Assembly: GCA_032622095.1 (NCBI GenBank)
Contig: CP136062.1
Location: forward strand, 11,929,710-11,993,709
Source: Siphonodentalium dalli
Taxonomy: Eukaryota > Mollusca > Scaphopoda > Gadilida > Siphonodentaliidae
DNA: 64,000 nt
Direction of reading: 5' to 3'
A model generated the notes under the pieces. That model was not told the DNA's origin, made no database searches, and worked only from the letters and a program-made list of their open reading frames with translations. A program made the position numbers and the translations under genes. Positions 59,701-62,700 of the stretch are shown here, in pieces. Every line of letters begins with the position of its first letter. Position 1 is the stretch's first letter.

Positions 59701-62700
59701 AGAGATTAGTGCGTCCGAGATCAGATATCTCCAGCGTCCAGTATCCCGCTGCCGTCCCAACTAATGTTGAATGTATACTCGTTGTGTGCCATGAACTAAT
59801 GTAGGCAGAGTTACTGAACAAGGCCAGCCCATAGTTCTCATTTCCTCCAGTTATATCGGTTAGGTTCGCCTCAATGTGGATGTCTGTTCCATCGAGGCTA
59901 CACGATATTATTTGATGTAACTCCCCGTCGACCCAGTACAAACGCCTGGGAAAGAAAGGTGCAAACAACATTCTTTAACAATTTTGATCATTTTTTATCA
60001 TTATTTCTTACATTCTTTAACAATTTTCTATCATTTTTTTCATTTATTCTTACATTATGTAACAATTATAAAAAATAATATAAAATTTGTTAGGCCAATG
60101 CATTCTCTGATATATGCGAGGCAACCTATGGTTAACTTGCATATATATGCGAGGCGACCTATGGTCAACTTGCATATATAAGAGAATACACAGCGTTTTC
60201 GCAAAATTCAGGAAGCTCCCATCATGAAAGGATTAAAGTTGCATAATCCGAATTAATGCTCGCAAATTACTATTTCCTTGGCTTCGGGGGTCAAAAATAT
60301 TTGATTCAAGTCGAGGAACTCACCCATCAAAGTTCAGAGTGATCAGATATCAATTTTTTAAATCTATTATTTTTCACCACCGATACTTTTAATGGCCCAG
60401 ATTGCGGATGAAGATGGATAACTCTAAAATCAAGTGGCTTTTTTGTGTCAGATATTTGACAAACCGGCATAATTTCGTTGAACAAAATGTTGATAAATAA
60501 CATGTTTTGGGCAATTTTATACCAGAGTTTACTGTGGAATAGCATTATTTTTGGGCAATTAATCGATTCTGATAACTGAAGCAGCATAACAACAAAACAA
60601 AAAAAAACAAATTCGTTGTTGTTGGAATCTGATGATATGGGGACCATCGAATCGGATTGAGTACCTTTAACCCTTTCAGTGCCAAGTCCGAGCTCTTTCC
60701 ATCAATGTATCACATTATTATAATCAATAAATTTGAAAAATGATCAAGGAAATATGGGTTGGTACAAAAAACGGACTTGGCACTGAAAGGGTTAAAGGAT
60801 GGTGTAGGTCATAATTTAGAAATAAAAGTTACGAAATTATGAAAATTTCTGTTGTCAGCTATTATCACCTTAACCCGTTCATGACATGAGCAGCGCTGGT
60901 GCAGCATTAAAGATACTGTGCCAGTGAATGTATTGGCACAGAGTTTTCACAAAATTTCAGGAAGCTCCAGTCATGAAAGGGTTACAATACCCTTATGGAG
61001 CCTCCCACAGATGTGAGCAGACGACACTCACCAATACAAATTGCCACCTGTATGGGGCTCCCTACAGGAAGCTCCAGTCATAGAAGGGTTAAAGATATGG
61101 ATGGCCTTGATTATAGATTATAACTTAGAAACAGTCCTTCCCAGGAGGAAAACACAACAAGAGCACTTATTTGATCCCGCAATTCATAAGACGGGTGTAA
61201 CTGCACCCTGTAATATAATCATAAGTTGGGTGTTTCTCAAACAAATTGTCATAATGGGACATACATGTACATGTAGTCACACTTTCACATGCCCATAATT
61301 GAATTGAAACAGATAAGGATAAAAATAAACCTTCAAATAGTTAAATATTGAATCAACGATTACAGTCATCATAATCATTTTGACAAGAGGTACGAGTGCA
61401 CATTTTAGCACCCGTGAATTGAAAATTGCGAGTGTGTGCGGTTGCGAGAACAATCGCTCCTGTCTCCTGGGAAGGACTGTTAGAAATAAAAGTTACCAAT
61501 TATGAAAATATTCTCAAGAGTATACTAATAGTATATAGTAATGCTCTAAGTAATTGACTCCTTAACCACAGCAGAATTATGTGTAACTTTTCAGGATTTA
61601 GTCGGAAATATGGCTTGTTGCCATTCATCGGGGAGAGCTTTCCGATGAATGGCAACAAGCTATATTTCCGACTAAATCCTGAAAAATTACCCATAATTCT
61701 ACTGTGGTTAAGGAGTCGATTATTTAGAGCATTATTGTAGTATAATGATAGTATGAATGCGATGTTATCCACAAAACACACTTTGTGTGAGAAAAAAAAT
61801 GCAGTTTGATTATGTTCGTTTGTTTATATACAACCAATTCTGTAACAGAATTTGCCTTTTGTTTACTTGACACATCATATGAACTTGACAATAACATACT
61901 ATTTATGCAATATTTATGATTGGTATAAGAACAAGGTCGGTCTATATTTTAATATACTTTCTGTTTAATGCAGATTTAACGGATGCGACTATTTTAACAG
62001 CAATAACCACCACGAAGACCATCTGTGCCTATATGGAATAATCTTCATTATAACACTCCTGTATGGAGCCTCACATGGACCCAAGCAGACGACAGTCATC
62101 AGTGCATTGTTCTCTCTGTATGGGGCTCCATGAAGGGTTATATGGAATAATCTTCATTACTGATGTAATTAAACTGTATAAATCACGAACAAATAAATCA
62201 CGAAGAACTTACACTGTGTTATTATATCAGGAATGACGTTGCCAGGTTGGCAAATATTCCAAGTGGTGAAAAATAACAGATTTCAAAAATTGAAATCTGA
62301 GTAGTCTGGGATATGATTGTTGGGTTCCTCGACTCAAATCTAACATTTTTTACCCGAAGCCAAAGAAATAGTAATTTAGGGTCGTTAAAATCGGATTATG
62401 CTTCTTTAAAAGTGTCCTTAATATTTTTGTTTTGATACAGCAGGATTCGAGACCAGCATATAAACCACGAAATTTACCCTGAATTTACGGTGAATTGACT
62501 TACATAGTAGTATAATTGACTTACATTATAATTGACTTACATAGTAGTATAATTGACTTACATAGTAGTATAATTGACTTACATAGTAGTATAATTGACT
62601 TACATAGTAGTATAACTTATGGCTAACTGATTTGGTTTAATTTACTGTGAAGTGACTTACATAGTAGTATAATTGACTTACATTGTAGTATAATTGACTT

